Shown: positions 34,890 to 44,589, numbered from the stretch's first letter. The stretch is 64,000 nt of DNA from an uncultured Mogibacterium sp. (GCF_938041965.1 NZ_CALISE010000023.1:54291-118290); one strand, 5' to 3'. Notes: a model not told the origin generated them from the letters alone. Numbers and translations are program-made.

Positions 34890-36650
34890 TTATAATTGAT
34901 ACATGCGATACATATTTGCATATATACCGTCCTTCGCCATGAGTTCATCGTGAGTTCCCTCTTCTGCAATTCCATCTTGATTTAACACGATGATTCGGTC
35001 TGCACTCTTAATTGTAGTTAATCTGTGCGCAATTGTAATAGTTGTTCTTCCTTTCGACAAATCTGCTAGCGACCGCTGCACCAGCTTCTCGCTCTCATTG
35101 TCCAGAGCTGATGTGGCTTCATCGAGAATGAGGATTGGTGGGTTCTTGAGAAATACCCTTGCAATGCTTATACGTTGCTTCTGCCCACCTGACAGCTTCA
35201 TGCCTCGCTCACCGACACTCGTATTATATCCGTCAGACATCTCTCTTATGAATTCGTCAGCTCCCGCGAGCTTTGCAGCCTGTTCAATCTCTTCCATTGT
35301 CGCTCCTGGTTTTCCATAAGCGATATTGCCTGCAATAGTATCGGAGAATAGATATACATCCTGCTGAACCATTCCTATGTGCGATCTAAGCGACTTGCAT
35401 GTCAGCTGCCTGATGTCGTAACCATCTACTTTGATGCTTCCCTCAGAAACCTCATAAAACCTTGGAATAAGGTTGCAAAATGTCGTCTTTCCTGCTCCTG
35501 ATGGCCCTACCAAAGCGAGGTTCTCTCCAGGTTTAATACTTAGGTTGATCTTATTGAGTATTTCCTCGCTGTCACTATATCTAAATGTAACATCGTTGAA
35601 TTCAATTGCTCCTTTGATATCCTTTAAATCGATAGCATCAGGGGCATCATCTATCTCTATAGGCTCATCCATAACCTCGATGAATCTCTCGATTCCTGTC
35701 ATTCCACGCTGAAACTGCTCAGTGAACTCCACAATTCTTCGAACTGCTTCTAGCAGCACACCTATATACATCATAAAGGCTACGAAGTCACCTGTGGTAA
35801 TTCTTCCGTTCTTAAGTTCAAATGACCCCACAAGTATTACAACTATATACATTAAACCATCGAATGTCCGTGTAACACTGCGGAATCCTGCCATCGCCTT
35901 ATACCCTATGGCCTTTACACCTAGGAACCTTGAATTATCTACATCGAATCGAGCCTGTTCAAATTCTTCATTTGCAAATGATTTTGAAACCTTTATCCCG
36001 AGTAGGCTATCTTCCACATGTGAATTGATTTCTCCGAGACCACTTCGCTGCATCTTGAAAGCGCGTCTCATCTTCTTCCTAAAAGTATATGTTGCAGCAA
36101 TCATAATGGGAATAATTGCGAACATAAGCACAGTTAGCAGAACATCTATTCTCACCAAGAGTACAAAACCCAGAATGATCTTTATCGATGCTATCCAGTA
36201 TTCTTCTGGACAGTGGTGCGCAAACTCTGTTATATCAAATAAATCACTCGTAATTCTAGATATCAGCTGACCCGTTTTGTTTTCACTATAATATGAATAA
36301 GATAGGTTCTGACATTTCTCATATAGGTCACGCCTCATGTCAGTTTCTATCTTTGCACCCATTACGTGCCCGGTATTTTGCATATAGTAATTTGCCACCA
36401 CATCAACCGCCCTCAGGCATAGATAGATTCCTACAATCTTGATTATCAAATCGGCTGTAAATGCGGCAATATCAGTAGCTACAACGTTACTTATATATCT
36501 GATTAACAGTGGTAGAACTATATCGCTTACCGTAGTAAACGAAGCACAAATTAGATCAAAGATGAGTATTCCTTTATATGGCTTAAAGTAAGGTGCAAAC
36601 CTGCGAATTAGGTAGCTAGATGACATAACTTTATCCTTGGACTCTCCCAT
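34890..36650 (-). CDS. ABC exporter, fused membrane and ATPase domains
   Basis: A 586-residue half-transporter. Residues 1 to about 320 form six helices of an ABC type 1 exporter, and the ATPase domain has Walker A GPSGAGKTT, the Q-loop region MVQQDVYLF, signature LSGGQKQRISIAR and Walker B ILILDEATSALD. It works as a homodimer, since no partner is adjacent. The MsbA/BmrA-like sequence does not show the substrate; lipid or drug export is usual. It is transcribed alone, divergently from the YitT gene. Confidence 0.9.
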   Translation of the reverse strand: MGESKDKVMSSSYLIRRFAPYFKPYKGILIFDLICASFTTVSDIVLPLLIRYISNVVATDIAAFTADLIIKIVGIYLCLRAVDVVANYYMQNTGHVMGAKIETDMRRDLYEKCQNLSYSYYSENKTGQLISRITSDLFDITEFAHHCPEEYWIASIKIILGFVLLVRIDVLLTVLMFAIIPIMIAATYTFRKKMRRAFKMQRSGLGEINSHVEDSLLGIKVSKSFANEEFEQARFDVDNSRFLGVKAIGYKAMAGFRSVTRTFDGLMYIVVILVGSFELKNGRITTGDFVAFMMYIGVLLEAVRRIVEFTEQFQRGMTGIERFIEVMDEPIEIDDAPDAIDLKDIKGAIEFNDVTFRYSDSEEILNKINLSIKPGENLALVGPSGAGKTTFCNLIPRFYEVSEGSIKVDGYDIRQLTCKSLRSHIGMVQQDVYLFSDTIAGNIAYGKPGATMEEIEQAAKLAGADEFIREMSDGYNTSVGERGMKLSGGQKQRISIARVFLKNPPILILDEATSALDNESEKLVQRSLADLSKGRTTITIAHRLTTIKSADRIIVLNQDGIAEEGTHDELMAKDGIYANMYRMYQL

Positions 36651-36781
36651 TTTTCAATTCCTTTCTTAAATAATCTCTATAAATCCCAACGCAAAAACGC
36701 AGACAGAAACTACCTGCGCATCTCTTTTATACAAAATGTGAATTTATTATATCATATTTTCCCCGCATTTCTTGCAGTTGA

Positions 36782-36792
36782 TTGTGCGCAAT
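36782..36792. promoter_or_regulatory. Second TTGTGCGCAAT site, between the ABC exporter and YitT genes
   Basis: The 11-base word TTGTGCGCAAT repeats the site in the Rrf2 promoter and here extends to a GATTG/CAATC dyad. The 247-base divergent gap also holds a minus-strand TATAAT near 36750 and a plus-strand TATAAT near 36826, each with a weak -35. Confidence 0.45.
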
Positions 36793-36897
36793 CGGCGGTT
36801 GAATTCATATGTTCTTTAATAGTATTATAATCGTTAATACAATGTCATATGATAATTTTTATTGTATTTAATTGCTATCATTTGCAGGAGGTCCACT

Positions 36898-37797
36898 TTG
36901 AACCTATATAATAATCTGTCACCACGCAAACAATATCTCGTCCATTATCTTGGCTGGATGCTCGCTGGAAACGTAATATTCGCGTTAGGAGTAAATGTTA
37001 TCATTACTCCTATGAACCTTTACAATGGTGGATTTACTGGGATGGCACAGCTTCTTAGACTTCTCTTTGTAAATGTTTTTCATATGCCTGAGATACCAGG
37101 TGTTGATATAGTTGGTATTCTCTACTTCTTGCTAAACCTGCCACTTCTTATAATCTCGTACAAGGTGGTTAATAAAGAGTTTTGCATAACATCAGTTATA
37201 TCAATTACCCTATGTTCTGTCGCACTCGGTGTGATACCAGTTCCAAAAGCCCCGATATTTAACGACTATCTAACGGCTTGCTTAATAGGCGGAGTCGTTG
37301 CCGGTACAGGCGCCGGAATGGTGCTCAGGGCAGGTAGCTCGCAGGGCGGTCAGGATATCATCGGAGTTATTGTGTCGGTGCTAAATCCGAATTACAGTGT
37401 TGGCAAGATAAGCATCATGATCAACATTGGAATTTATATAATCTGCCTATTCCTATTCAACATAGAAATTGTTGCTTATTCCTTGATATACACGACTATC
37501 CTCGCTATGTCACTAGACAGAGTTCACATTCAGAACATAAATATGCAGGTCATGATATTCACTAAGAAGCCTGGTGTTGAAGACGTTATAATGAGCGAAC
37601 TAAAGAGAGGAGTTACAAACTGGAATGGCACTGGCGCATATACAAAGGAAGACTCTAATGTAATAGTTACTATTATTGCTAAATACGAAATAACAAAGCT
37701 GCTCATGATTGTTAAAGAGGCTGATCCAGATGCCTTTGTCATTGTAAATGAAGGCGCCCAAATATACGGAAATTTCGAGAAGCGCCTGACTAAATAA
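36898..37797 (+). CDS. YitT-family membrane protein (DUF161/DUF2179)
   Basis: A 299-residue protein with five or six helices, with the family hallmark ITPMNLYNGGFTGMAQLL and RAGSSQGGQDIIG, followed by a cytoplasmic DUF2179 domain (VMIFTKKPGVEDVI to the C terminus). The start is TTG at 36898, set by a perfect AGGAGGT 5 bases upstream; an earlier TTG at 36862 has no ribosome site. Function of the family is unknown, although some members are linked to stress or antibiotic response. Confidence 0.85.
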   Translation: MNLYNNLSPRKQYLVHYLGWMLAGNVIFALGVNVIITPMNLYNGGFTGMAQLLRLLFVNVFHMPEIPGVDIVGILYFLLNLPLLIISYKVVNKEFCITSVISITLCSVALGVIPVPKAPIFNDYLTACLIGGVVAGTGAGMVLRAGSSQGGQDIIGVIVSVLNPNYSVGKISIMINIGIYIICLFLFNIEIVAYSLIYTTILAMSLDRVHIQNINMQVMIFTKKPGVEDVIMSELKRGVTNWNGTGAYTKEDSNVIVTIIAKYEITKLLMIVKEADPDAFVIVNEGAQIYGNFEKRLTK

Positions 37798-37855
37798 TAT
37801 TTATGCGCTGCTACTAAACAAGTTTTAGATAATAAGAGTAATATAGATAACCTAA

Positions 37856-37886
37856 AATCGGAGTGTGAATAATTCACACTCCGATT
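37856..37886. terminator. Bidirectional terminator
   Basis: A 31-base perfect palindrome (arms AATCGGAGTGTGAAT and its complement around one A) lies between the convergent YitT and methyltransferase genes, with TTTT on the minus-strand side. Confidence 0.9.
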
Positions 37887-37911
37887 ATTAATTCAAGAGT
37901 CCGGGCATTTT

Positions 37912-39234
37912 TCACTTTACCAAGTACTCCTTACCAAAAATATCAACAACAATATATGCCACATTACCACGAGAAATAAATTTTATATCATCATAATTGT
38001 CGGTTACGCTTATCTCAGCTGAGAACTCCCCGTTATAATCAGGATCTATCATAATGTAGTCTATAAGCGATTCGGGTGAACTCTTGCAAGCATTTTGTAG
38101 CAACTCCCTGTCCTTGTGCTGGACATATCCTATCTCTAGCTCAGGTCTGAAAGCCATGAGCCTAGCATGACAAAGCTTCTTACCATTTTCCAGCTCATCA
38201 GCCCTTTCTATTTTTATTATCGCATCTGCTCTGTAAGGGCGCTCTTCTCCATTTCCATAGAAAAGATAGTTTGACTCACATGCATCGAGCCTCTTCTTAG
38301 CAGTTCCAAGCGCTAGAGTTTCTACATCACATCCAACCCAACATCTATCCATGTCATTGGCTGCTTTTAGAAATGAACCAGAGCCACAGAAAAAATCTCC
38401 AACCAAATCGCCTTTTTCCGTACATGAACTAAGTATTCGTTTCATGAGTTCTATGGGCTTTTGAGTTGCATAACCATTTCTTTCGCTAGAGGTCCTACCC
38501 ACCATGTCAATACTCCAAACATCTTTCATATTAACGAGTGTATACCACCCATATTCGTCTTGATATTCCTTAACCCCCTTGAATCGATAAGGCTTGAAAT
38601 CTCGATTGTATGACTTCTCCTTAGGCACATCTAATGAATATTTTTTCGACTTACTGTACATCAGAATCGTATCGTGTTTTCTTGAAAAATGTGTCTTTGC
38701 ACTGCCACCAGATTTATATTTCCATATGATTTCATTCCGCATGTTCTCGTAACCGAAAATTTCATCCATCGCGAGCTTAACATAATGTGCCGAATGCCAG
38801 TCAAGATGAACCCAAATTAAGCCGTCATCAGCAAGAAGCCTCTTCATGATTACAAGTCTAGTAGTCATGTTTTCAACATATTGCTCTATACTTCTATCGA
38901 ATGTGTCATCATATGCAAGGTGTTTAACTTTATGTATTTTTCCTTTACTATCACATATTTCTACAGTTGCATCGTATTTCGACTTTGTAAAGAACGGGGG
39001 GTCAATATATATACACTTAAATTTACCCTCATATCCATTTTCTAGAAGCCATGACATAAACTCCAAGTTATCGCCAAGTGCCAGAATATTATTGTCTAAA
39101 TCAGAGTTAGCTTCATTAGCACTAAAGCTGTCATACATATGTTTTTCTAAGACGCTGAATGGCTTAGATACCGTAACTTCTCCATGCTCTAATCCTTTAA
39201 TTATGCTCTCTGCAATTCCTAAAGCTTTGCTCAT
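37912..39234 (-). CDS. Orphan DNA methyltransferase (N6-adenine or N4-cytosine)
   Basis: A 440-residue beta-class methyltransferase: catalytic motif IV (IYIDPPFFTKSKY) comes before the AdoMet motif I (VGDFFCGSGSFLKAA). GYATQKPIELMKRIL is the conserved link between them, as in Mod subunits of type III systems. The last 110 residues form an extra domain with no motif I know. The ATG at 39234 has GAGGAAGG upstream and is preferred to 39264. No restriction or helicase gene is adjacent, so it acts alone, perhaps in regulation or defence against self-cleavage by an unlinked nuclease. DPPF leaves the base (A or C) open. Confidence 0.87.
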   Translation of the reverse strand: MSKALGIAESIIKGLEHGEVTVSKPFSVLEKHMYDSFSANEANSDLDNNILALGDNLEFMSWLLENGYEGKFKCIYIDPPFFTKSKYDATVEICDSKGKIHKVKHLAYDDTFDRSIEQYVENMTTRLVIMKRLLADDGLIWVHLDWHSAHYVKLAMDEIFGYENMRNEIIWKYKSGGSAKTHFSRKHDTILMYSKSKKYSLDVPKEKSYNRDFKPYRFKGVKEYQDEYGWYTLVNMKDVWSIDMVGRTSSERNGYATQKPIELMKRILSSCTEKGDLVGDFFCGSGSFLKAANDMDRCWVGCDVETLALGTAKKRLDACESNYLFYGNGEERPYRADAIIKIERADELENGKKLCHARLMAFRPELEIGYVQHKDRELLQNACKSSPESLIDYIMIDPDYNGEFSAEISVTDNYDDIKFISRGNVAYIVVDIFGKEYLVK

Positions 39235-39340
39235 CTTAACCTTCCTCTTTAGCAACCATGTCATCTACTGATGATTGGATATATCTGTTAATTATAAAAC
39301 ATTGATATTAATATGTCTATTTGAAGAGTTCAAAATAAAC

Positions 39341-39391
39341 AATGCTCCGTGTTATGAGAATAGCGCCTGCATTCTCATAACACGGAGCATT
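39341..39391 (-). terminator. Terminator of the dlt operon
   Basis: A perfect 21-base-pair stem (39341-39361 with 39371-39391) around a 9-base loop, followed on the minus strand by TGTTTATTTT. It ends the dlt transcript after the microprotein gene. Confidence 0.93.
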
Positions 39392-39418
39392 TAATAAATA
39401 GCAACTTATTAAAGAGTT

Positions 39419-39574
39419 TTAGAACTCAGCATATGTAAATGCCGGACTGCTGAGCATGCTCCCAAACAGCGAGAACACATACAGCATAGCCATGAATATA
39501 AACATATAAAGAGTATATTTTAAAGATATCTTATTCTTAATTTTACTTATGAGCGAATTCTGCGACTTTTTCAT
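39419..39574 (-). CDS. dltX: DltX-like microprotein overlapping dltD
   Basis: A 51-codon frame from an ATG at 39574 to TAA at 39419-39421. It has a basic N terminus (KKSQNSLISKIKNK), one membrane helix (YTLYMFIFMAMLYVFSLF) and the C terminus SSPAFTYAEF. DltX of Bacilli is a single-helix protein of about 50 residues that ends in a very similar IYNEF motif, whose Tyr is proposed to accept D-alanine from DltB for DltD to pass on. The frame overlaps the last 32 bases of dltD and has AAGGA 3 bases before the ATG, so coupling to dltD is likely. In Bacilli dltX usually comes first, upstream of dltA; here it is last. A strong terminator follows 28 bases on. Confidence 0.85.
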   Translation of the reverse strand: MKKSQNSLISKIKNKISLKYTLYMFIFMAMLYVFSLFGSMLSSPAFTYAEF

Positions 39575-40703
39575 TAATCCTTACCCAACCTTCATTCCAT
39601 GGATGAACTGCATCCGAAACAATGTATTTGTTATAGCTATATTCTGTCATATTGGTGTAATCTGCACCGTATTCATTAGCGAGCTTTTGAATCTTTTGAC
39701 CAACAACTGCACGCTTATCAGCAGTCATACCTGTATAGTCGTACCATCTACCATTTACAGGAAGTAGAATGAGTTTGACCTTAATATCATTAGCCTTAGC
39801 GATCTCGAGGAATGCTTTAAGATCACTGTACTCTGGTGAAGTATTGTAGTTTTGATCCAAACGAACATCCTTCATCTTAGGATATACCTGTCTAAACTTA
39901 TTTCTCCACACACGATTGCTCATATAGAACGGATTATCAGCCTTGTACTCACTATCTCTATATGCCTCTTTCAAGAAACCATTCCAATTGAAATTATCTG
40001 GCGTGTACCTCTCGAATTTCTGCGGCGTTTTTTTGTTCTTCATCATAAATCTCATTGCTGCTCCAACAGTGATTTTATCTTTGTCGAAAGCATGGCGCCT
40101 CTCAAATCCATATAGGAGATTTGATTCGTCATTAAGATTTACTTTATCAATCATGCGCGCCTTCATCTGCAGGCTCTTGTTCTTGGATAGCAGATGCTCT
40201 GTTCTTTTTGCAACGTATTTTTTTGTCTTTAGCGGAACATTCTTGTTCTCCATGAATGCAAAATATTCCGTCTCCGAAAATCTTAGAGCATAGTCATTTT
40301 TCTTAACACCTGAGTGTTTAAACCAAGTTGGTGAAACAAGCAGTATAACTTTTTTACTCTTTAGATGTGGCTGAAGTGACCCAAGTGCAACAGTGTGGAA
40401 AAGCGTCTGGTTGAATGGTCCTCCGACTGTAACGAGTTTAATATCTGTATCCTTGAAGAAGTTCGTTGGATGGTACTGCGTCTTACGGCCGTGTCTGAAC
40501 TCAGATGAGCCGAGCATGAGCACCGAATCTTTTTCAAGATTTCGCGACAATGCATTATACGACAAATCTTTATAAGTGTTATACCAAGTTCCAAACTGAC
40601 CTGTATTGTCTTTAAGATCATTATTAGCACATATGAAATGCACAACCACTGTGAACATCGCCAGCAGCACGAGAGCTGCTACAAACGAATTTATCTTCTT
40701 CAT
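39543..40703 (-). CDS. dltD: D-alanyl transfer protein DltD
   Basis: A 386-residue membrane-anchored extracellular esterase-like protein. The N-terminal helix (NSFVAALVLLAMFTVVVHF) is followed by the SGNH-like nucleophile block MLGSSEFRHG and, near the end, SDAVHPWNEGWV with the Asp/His pair, so the catalytic Ser, Asp and His are visible. DltD moves D-alanine onto teichoic acid outside the membrane. It lies 18 bases after dltC and overlaps the DltX-like gene. Confidence 0.92.
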   Translation of the reverse strand: MKKINSFVAALVLLAMFTVVVHFICANNDLKDNTGQFGTWYNTYKDLSYNALSRNLEKDSVLMLGSSEFRHGRKTQYHPTNFFKDTDIKLVTVGGPFNQTLFHTVALGSLQPHLKSKKVILLVSPTWFKHSGVKKNDYALRFSETEYFAFMENKNVPLKTKKYVAKRTEHLLSKNKSLQMKARMIDKVNLNDESNLLYGFERRHAFDKDKITVGAAMRFMMKNKKTPQKFERYTPDNFNWNGFLKEAYRDSEYKADNPFYMSNRVWRNKFRQVYPKMKDVRLDQNYNTSPEYSDLKAFLEIAKANDIKVKLILLPVNGRWYDYTGMTADKRAVVGQKIQKLANEYGADYTNMTEYSYNKYIVSDAVHPWNEGWVRINEKVAEFAHK

Positions 40704-40721
40704 CTTATCTTCGTTCCTGTC

Positions 40722-40961
40722 TTATTCCCCTAGAATCCTTGCTGAAACTGTTTCTATAATTTTGTTTGGTGTATCCATCTGCTCCCTTGTAAATTCAGAT
40801 GGCGATAAAACAACTCCATATTCATCCTGAATATCTAACAAGAGGCTAACGTAATCGAGCGAATCAATTAAATCTTCCTCTAGCAAATTGATATCTGGGT
40901 TTTCCTTTACAATTTCATCTCCGCAAATATTCTCAATGATGTCTAGTAGCTTATCTCTCAT
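40722..40961 (-). CDS. dltC: D-alanyl carrier protein DltC
   Basis: A 79-residue acyl-carrier-like protein with the phosphopantetheine serine in EEDLIDSLDYVSLL. DltA loads D-alanine onto its pantetheine arm and DltB receives it. GGAGG lies just upstream of the ATG. The 127-base gap between dltB and dltC is larger than the other spacings and has no clear promoter. Confidence 0.94.
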   Translation of the reverse strand: MRDKLLDIIENICGDEIVKENPDINLLEEDLIDSLDYVSLLLDIQDEYGVVLSPSEFTREQMDTPNKIIETVSARILGE

Positions 40962-41088
40962 GATAATTTCCTCCTAATTTTAGCTATGTTTTAAATATTT
41001 TAATTTTAATTATTATTGCGTTTTCAGTGTTTCTATTTTTCTTCTAATTCTTTAATTATTTATGCGATTGAAGTTTATTTACACCTAC

Positions 41089-42258
41089 CTAGCCTTGACT
41101 CGATAGTAAGATCCCTAGTCTTCCGGAGAAGATGAAGAATCCGAACATAACGAGGTGAAGCGTAATAAACCAAGATACTCCCATAAACCACTTATCTTTT
41201 TTATGCGCCTTATAGAATTTCGATTTCTTTTGGAATATCTCGCATGCAGATAATAACACTCCGTGATACAGACCGTAAACGATGTAGTTTAGCTCAAGCC
41301 CATGCCATACACCCATGACGAACATGTTAATCATGAAAGCGATTGAGGCAATTACAAGTTTGTTCTTAATCTTGCGAGTTCTAACTAGTGCCATTGTTAT
41401 TCTAGAGAAAAGAAAATCTCTAAACCAGAACGATAGTGTCATATGCCAGCGATTCCAAAATTCCTTGATATCTTTGCTCACAAACGGAGCATTGAAGTTT
41501 TCGGGCGTTCTAACTCCGAATATGTAGCTGGCTCCTATAGCCATATTGCTGTATCCGGCAAAATCAAAGAACAGGTATACCCCGTATATATAGAAGTAAA
41601 TCGCTATCGAGTACCATGTACCTCCGGTTCCAAAGTAATTCATAACCGTGTAGAAACATGCTGCAATTACCATCTTGTAAACCATGCCCTTGAGTATCTT
41701 ATATATGCCTTCTCCTAAAAGCTCTAGATACTCATCTCTAGGAATGATTTTATCTATATCCTCGTCAAATCTTCTGCTTCTATCAATAGGACCAGATGTG
41801 ATAGCTGGGAAAAACAGCAGTAGATATATGAAGTTCGAAGTCTTAAAGTCTTTTATAACTCCATCATATATCTCGATCACCATCTGAGTAGACTTGAACG
41901 TCATGTATGACAATCCTAAAAATGCAAAGATGTGGTACTTATTACCAGTCAGACCCAGGATTTTATAAATTGTGAGCGGAGCTAAACTCGCTAACAAAAA
42001 TATCCTATACTGCCATGTTACTCTACCATTCTTAGTTCTTAGCTCAAGATATATGCGTACAACAGCATATTCTATAACCGTGTACAAACCCAGATTGAAG
42101 AGAGCATTTAGATTGCTGCCCATCGACAGCCATACGAACACAAATGTTACGAACATACCGTACCACTTGAGTGACTTCTCCCTGCAACCTAGATATATTG
42201 CAGGAATCGACAGACCCGATAACCAAATAAAGAAGCTATTGTCTGTAAAAAGCTGCAT
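41089..42258 (-). CDS. dltB: MBOAT-family D-alanine transferase DltB
   Basis: A 389-residue multi-helix membrane protein of the MBOAT family. The active-site His is in MGVWHGLELNYI, in the segment IAFMINMFVMGVWHG; the cytoplasmic funnel region has FWNRWHMTLSFWFRDFLF. It takes D-alanine from DltC across the membrane. It starts right after the dltA stop (TAG then ATG). Confidence 0.93.
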   Translation of the reverse strand: MQLFTDNSFFIWLSGLSIPAIYLGCREKSLKWYGMFVTFVFVWLSMGSNLNALFNLGLYTVIEYAVVRIYLELRTKNGRVTWQYRIFLLASLAPLTIYKILGLTGNKYHIFAFLGLSYMTFKSTQMVIEIYDGVIKDFKTSNFIYLLLFFPAITSGPIDRSRRFDEDIDKIIPRDEYLELLGEGIYKILKGMVYKMVIAACFYTVMNYFGTGGTWYSIAIYFYIYGVYLFFDFAGYSNMAIGASYIFGVRTPENFNAPFVSKDIKEFWNRWHMTLSFWFRDFLFSRITMALVRTRKIKNKLVIASIAFMINMFVMGVWHGLELNYIVYGLYHGVLLSACEIFQKKSKFYKAHKKDKWFMGVSWFITLHLVMFGFFIFSGRLGILLSSQG

Positions 42259-43776
42259 CTATACCAACTCCTCCAATTTCTTTCTATCTGCCTTACCGTT
42301 ATTAGTAAGTGGCATCTTGTCTATAAACTTTACACGCTTTGGGACCATGTAGCTAGGCAAAAATGATTTTAACGTTTCGCGCACATATTTTCTGCCACTA
42401 TAGTCATCAGCGATGATATCCCCTTCTCTTACAACAAATGCTGTTAAGCTTTCAACCTTTCCCTCATGTCTCTTTGGAATAACCGCTGCAGCTGCTACTC
42501 CTTCTATATTGGTAAGGTTAGACTCAATATCTCCAAGCTCTATTCTATACCCATGCAGCTTAACCTGATGATCGATTCTGCCATCGCAGAATAGCATGCC
42601 TGACTCATCATAGTGGCCAGTATCACCTGTTCTATAAGCCCTAACCATATCCTTAGGATTTTCACTAAGAGATCCGGCCTCAGCCATGAAGAACACTTTA
42701 TCGGTTCTCTCCTTGTCCTTATAGTATCCTGAGCTTACTGAATCACCGACGATTATCATTTCACTGTTATCAGGATCAATTCTAATTTCAGTTCCCGGCT
42801 TAGGAAGCCCAATAGGAAGTGCACCTTCTCTAGCGATAACCTCATCTGTAATATCGATTTCTGTCACACATACGGTCGATTCAGTCGGTCCATATGTATT
42901 GATTACCTTAGCATGTGGAAATCTAGACCTTAGCTGCTTTGCCGTATCTTTTGTAAGAACCTCTCCGCAGAACAGGAACGCCTTGATGCTTCCAAAATTC
43001 GCCTCGCTAAAATCAGCTTCTCCTAGGCACATATCCGAAAAGGAAGGAGTAGATACCCAGTATTCGATATCGGACGATGCAATATACTTTAGCATCTCCG
43101 GCATATCCTGCTGTAATCCCTTATCTAGCGCAATGATTGTCGATCCAGTTGCGAGTCCAGTGTACAAATCCATTACAGATAGGTCAAAAGAAAAAGGAGC
43201 TTGATTTAAAAATCTAGTAGCCTCTGGAATTCCGCCTGAAAGTGTAACTGACCATTTTAAGTAGTTGTTAAGCGCATCAGCTGGTATTTTAACGCCTTTA
43301 GGCTTTCCTGTGCTTCCAGATGTAAATATTATGTAATACGTCTCATCACCTGACACAGGCTCGTTGTCTTCATAAGAGGTGTCACTTTCAAGAATAGTAT
43401 CGAGTTTTTCTCTGCCCACAATCTCGTACTTATCGTCTATATCAATCATCTCTTCGTGCTGGACAACTATTACAATCTCATTATCTATAGCTGATGCAAT
43501 ATCGCTCACCCTCTCCCTAGGGTTGCCTATATCTACTGGACAATACGCATGACCTGATCTCACGCATGCGAGAAAAGCAACGAGCATATCCGGATGCTTA
43601 TGTCCATAGACCATAATAGGTTCGCGATTTCCCTCTAGTCTATTCGATATGTAGCTAGCAAGTGCTGATGACTTTTTCCAAAGTTCGCCATATGTCATCT
43701 TGCCATCTCTCGAGCTAAACACCAAGCGATCAGGTGTTTCTATAGCAGTGCTCTTAATCTTTGCTATGATATCCAT
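42259..43776 (-). CDS. dltA: D-alanine--DltC ligase DltA
   Basis: A 505-residue adenylate-forming ligase that activates D-alanine and loads DltC. Motifs: IIFTSGSTGKPKG, NTYGPTESTV, YRTGDTG and the late Lys in TNNGKADRKKL. It is the first gene of the dlt operon and has GGAGG upstream of its ATG. The upstream gap (43777-43977) holds a terminator for the preceding operon and an AT-rich promoter region with a minus-strand TATAAT near 43806. Confidence 0.94.
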   Translation of the reverse strand: MDIIAKIKSTAIETPDRLVFSSRDGKMTYGELWKKSSALASYISNRLEGNREPIMVYGHKHPDMLVAFLACVRSGHAYCPVDIGNPRERVSDIASAIDNEIVIVVQHEEMIDIDDKYEIVGREKLDTILESDTSYEDNEPVSGDETYYIIFTSGSTGKPKGVKIPADALNNYLKWSVTLSGGIPEATRFLNQAPFSFDLSVMDLYTGLATGSTIIALDKGLQQDMPEMLKYIASSDIEYWVSTPSFSDMCLGEADFSEANFGSIKAFLFCGEVLTKDTAKQLRSRFPHAKVINTYGPTESTVCVTEIDITDEVIAREGALPIGLPKPGTEIRIDPDNSEMIIVGDSVSSGYYKDKERTDKVFFMAEAGSLSENPKDMVRAYRTGDTGHYDESGMLFCDGRIDHQVKLHGYRIELGDIESNLTNIEGVAAAAVIPKRHEGKVESLTAFVVREGDIIADDYSGRKYVRETLKSFLPSYMVPKRVKFIDKMPLTNNGKADRKKLEELV

Positions 43777-43905
43777 ATCGTACCTCCATTACTCCTTTGT
43801 TATTATAAATTTTATATAAATCGCATTAAATGACTGGGAAGAAATTATTAAATAAAAATTAAGATTGGAATTTCTTGGTTTTTATACTTATACAATGCTT
43901 GTTAT

Positions 43906-43941
43906 CATTAAAAAATGAGATGCCATACAACATCCCATTTT
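43906..43941 (-). terminator. Terminator of the lysozyme/SurA-like operon
   Basis: AAAATGAGATG (43912-43922) pairs with CATCCCATTTT (43931-43941), the one non-Watson-Crick position forming G-U on the minus-strand transcript; a run of six T follows there. Confidence 0.82.
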
Positions 43942-43977
43942 GGTCAGCGATGTTCTAACGCTTTTGCCAGCATCATT

Positions 43978-44589
43978 CTATTTCTTAACGATTTTAGCGT
44001 ATAGAAGTTTCGATTCAAGGTCTATTTCTTTGACGTGTTCACCAAGTGATTCCCCTGTTAACTTCTTGTACTCTGTCTCCGAATTAACGCCCTTCTCCTT
44101 GAGAATTCCCTTCTCAGCTTTATCTATCTCGGTCTTACTTACTGATACCCGTTTTTTCTCTGCGATGGCATGGAGCACTAGCTTGGCTTTCACATTCGCT
44201 TTTGCCATCTCTTCAACCTGTTTATCAAACTGGGGCTGTGTCAAATCTGCTTCTTTGAGATATTCAGCCATGGTCATATCATACTCTTTGATGCGCTTCT
44301 GATACTGATTCCTAATGTTATTAATTTCTCTTGATAACTGAACCTTTGGGTATTTGATCACCCTTGTATTCTTAACAAGCGCTTGCCACTCTTGCTCCGT
44401 GAGTGTCTTCTCCTTTGGCATTCTGAATTCTACGTACTTCTCGGAGTTAATAAGATCGTATCCAGTGTATCTGGTAACAGTGAACATAAATAATGCGACA
44501 TCTATGATGATAAAGATAAGTAATCCGATAAGGAGCTTCTGCTTACGAGTATATCTCTTATGCGGGCTATTACCTTTAGATGACGACAT
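43978..44589 (-). CDS. Membrane-anchored trigger-factor/SurA-like helical protein
   Basis: A 203-residue protein with one membrane helix near the N terminus (LLIGLLIFIIIDVALFMF) and an external charged helical domain. The stretch MTMAEYLKEADLTQPQFDKQ and the following VKAKLVLHAIAEKKR resemble the C-terminal chaperone arm of trigger factor and SurA. No PPIase domain is present, so a holdase-type role outside the membrane is possible. The ATG at 44589 has GAGGAGGT 8 bases upstream and overlaps the end of the lysozyme gene; the two are coupled. Function assigned by resemblance only. Confidence 0.65.
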   Translation of the reverse strand: MSSSKGNSPHKRYTRKQKLLIGLLIFIIIDVALFMFTVTRYTGYDLINSEKYVEFRMPKEKTLTEQEWQALVKNTRVIKYPKVQLSREINNIRNQYQKRIKEYDMTMAEYLKEADLTQPQFDKQVEEMAKANVKAKLVLHAIAEKKRVSVSKTEIDKAEKGILKEKGVNSETEYKKLTGESLGEHVKEIDLESKLLYAKIVKK

